Source: a bacterium (lineage in GTDB: Bacteria; UBA10199; 2-02-FULL-44-16; JAAZCA01). Taken from it: a DNA stretch of 62,765 nucleotides. The stretch spans positions 1 to 62,765 of the forward strand of contig JBAZOP010000005.1 of assembly GCA_041648665.1 (NCBI GenBank). Reading direction: 5' to 3'. The notes under the pieces are model-generated. The model had not been told where the DNA came from. It did no database searches and was given only the letters and a program-made list of their open reading frames with translations. Position 1 is the first letter of the stretch; each line of letters opens with the position of its first letter. Shown here one piece after another: positions 62,668-62,765 of this stretch. The translations under genes were made by a program, and so were the position numbers.

Positions 62668-62765
62668 AATCGCGCCAACGCTTCAAGCTGCTTTGGAGCA
62701 ACCCTGCCTAACAATCGCACACTCGTCTCTCAAGCGTGTATATGAGGACATGAGGGAGGCCGTGC
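62657..62765 (+). CDS. Start of an unknown gene (3' end outside window)
   Basis: An ORF opens at an ATG behind GAGGGGG and overlaps the previous stop. It stays open to the window edge (MPHEIAPTLQAALEQP...). Too little is present to name it. Confidence 0.45.
   Translation, partial: MPHEIAPTLQAALEQPCLTIAHSSLKRVYEDMREAV

Overview
This is a 62.8 kb chromosomal piece of a GC-rich, Gram-negative bacterium. Lipoprotein signal peptides, an outer-membrane barrel-like protein, an MglA-type GTPase, ferredoxin-linked metabolism and many large proteins I cannot name suggest an uncultured lineage of the old, broad Deltaproteobacteria. That placement is inference; there is no rRNA gene in the window.

Layout. 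(1) 1-7490 is housekeeping: the end of dnaB, a barrel-like protein, rdgB, tRNA-Pro and tRNA-Arg, an HU protein, gyrA, a TPR lipoprotein, ndk and archease. (2) 7500-13822 is the first unknown cluster: a small membrane protein, a membrane-anchored Clp-like AAA+ ATPase, a two-TM partner and another anchored paralogue. (3) 13935-20157 is a compact redox operon: a four-subunit 2-oxoacid:ferredoxin oxidoreductase followed by three NADH-dehydrogenase-type (NuoE/NuoF/HoxU-like) subunits. (4) 20162-34216 is housekeeping again: an overlapping minus-strand operon dapA-dapB-folK-transaldolase-mglA, an FG-GAP lipoprotein, dapF, rho, an adaptor protein coupled to a phosphodiester glycosidase-like protein, glycyl-tRNA synthetase and pyruvate phosphate dikinase. 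(5) 34313-51541 is the second unknown cluster: seven large proteins, interrupted by a REP-associated tyrosine transposase element and a 181-bp non-autonomous relative of it. (6) 51596-55988 holds a zinc metallopeptidase, rtcB and an unknown gene, then tRNA-Gly. (7) 56235-62765 is an AT-richer accessory region: two XRE-type regulators, a serine recombinase, a Sel1-repeat protein, a DUF2335 protein and small phage- or plasmid-like genes, running off the right edge.

The most notable content is clusters (2) and (5). Six proteins share one architecture: an N-terminal cysteine module, a proline-rich or charged linker, a single membrane segment followed by basic residues, and a C-terminal module of about 50 residues (TETDRR- or DPEF-type). 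One carries a ClpA/ClpB-like AAA+ domain in the part predicted to be cytoplasmic. Three proteins of cluster 5, one of them also in the six, end in a nearly identical tail (GVGRGVATGV...TRAT).

Nearly all transcription units of both clusters, and one gene pair in the accessory region, are preceded by a conserved element GCAACTT-N(12-14)-GCCGATAA. Its downstream half equals the -10 element of FliA/sigma-28 promoters. I read this as a dedicated regulon encoding an undescribed envelope-associated system. Its biological role cannot be told from this sequence.
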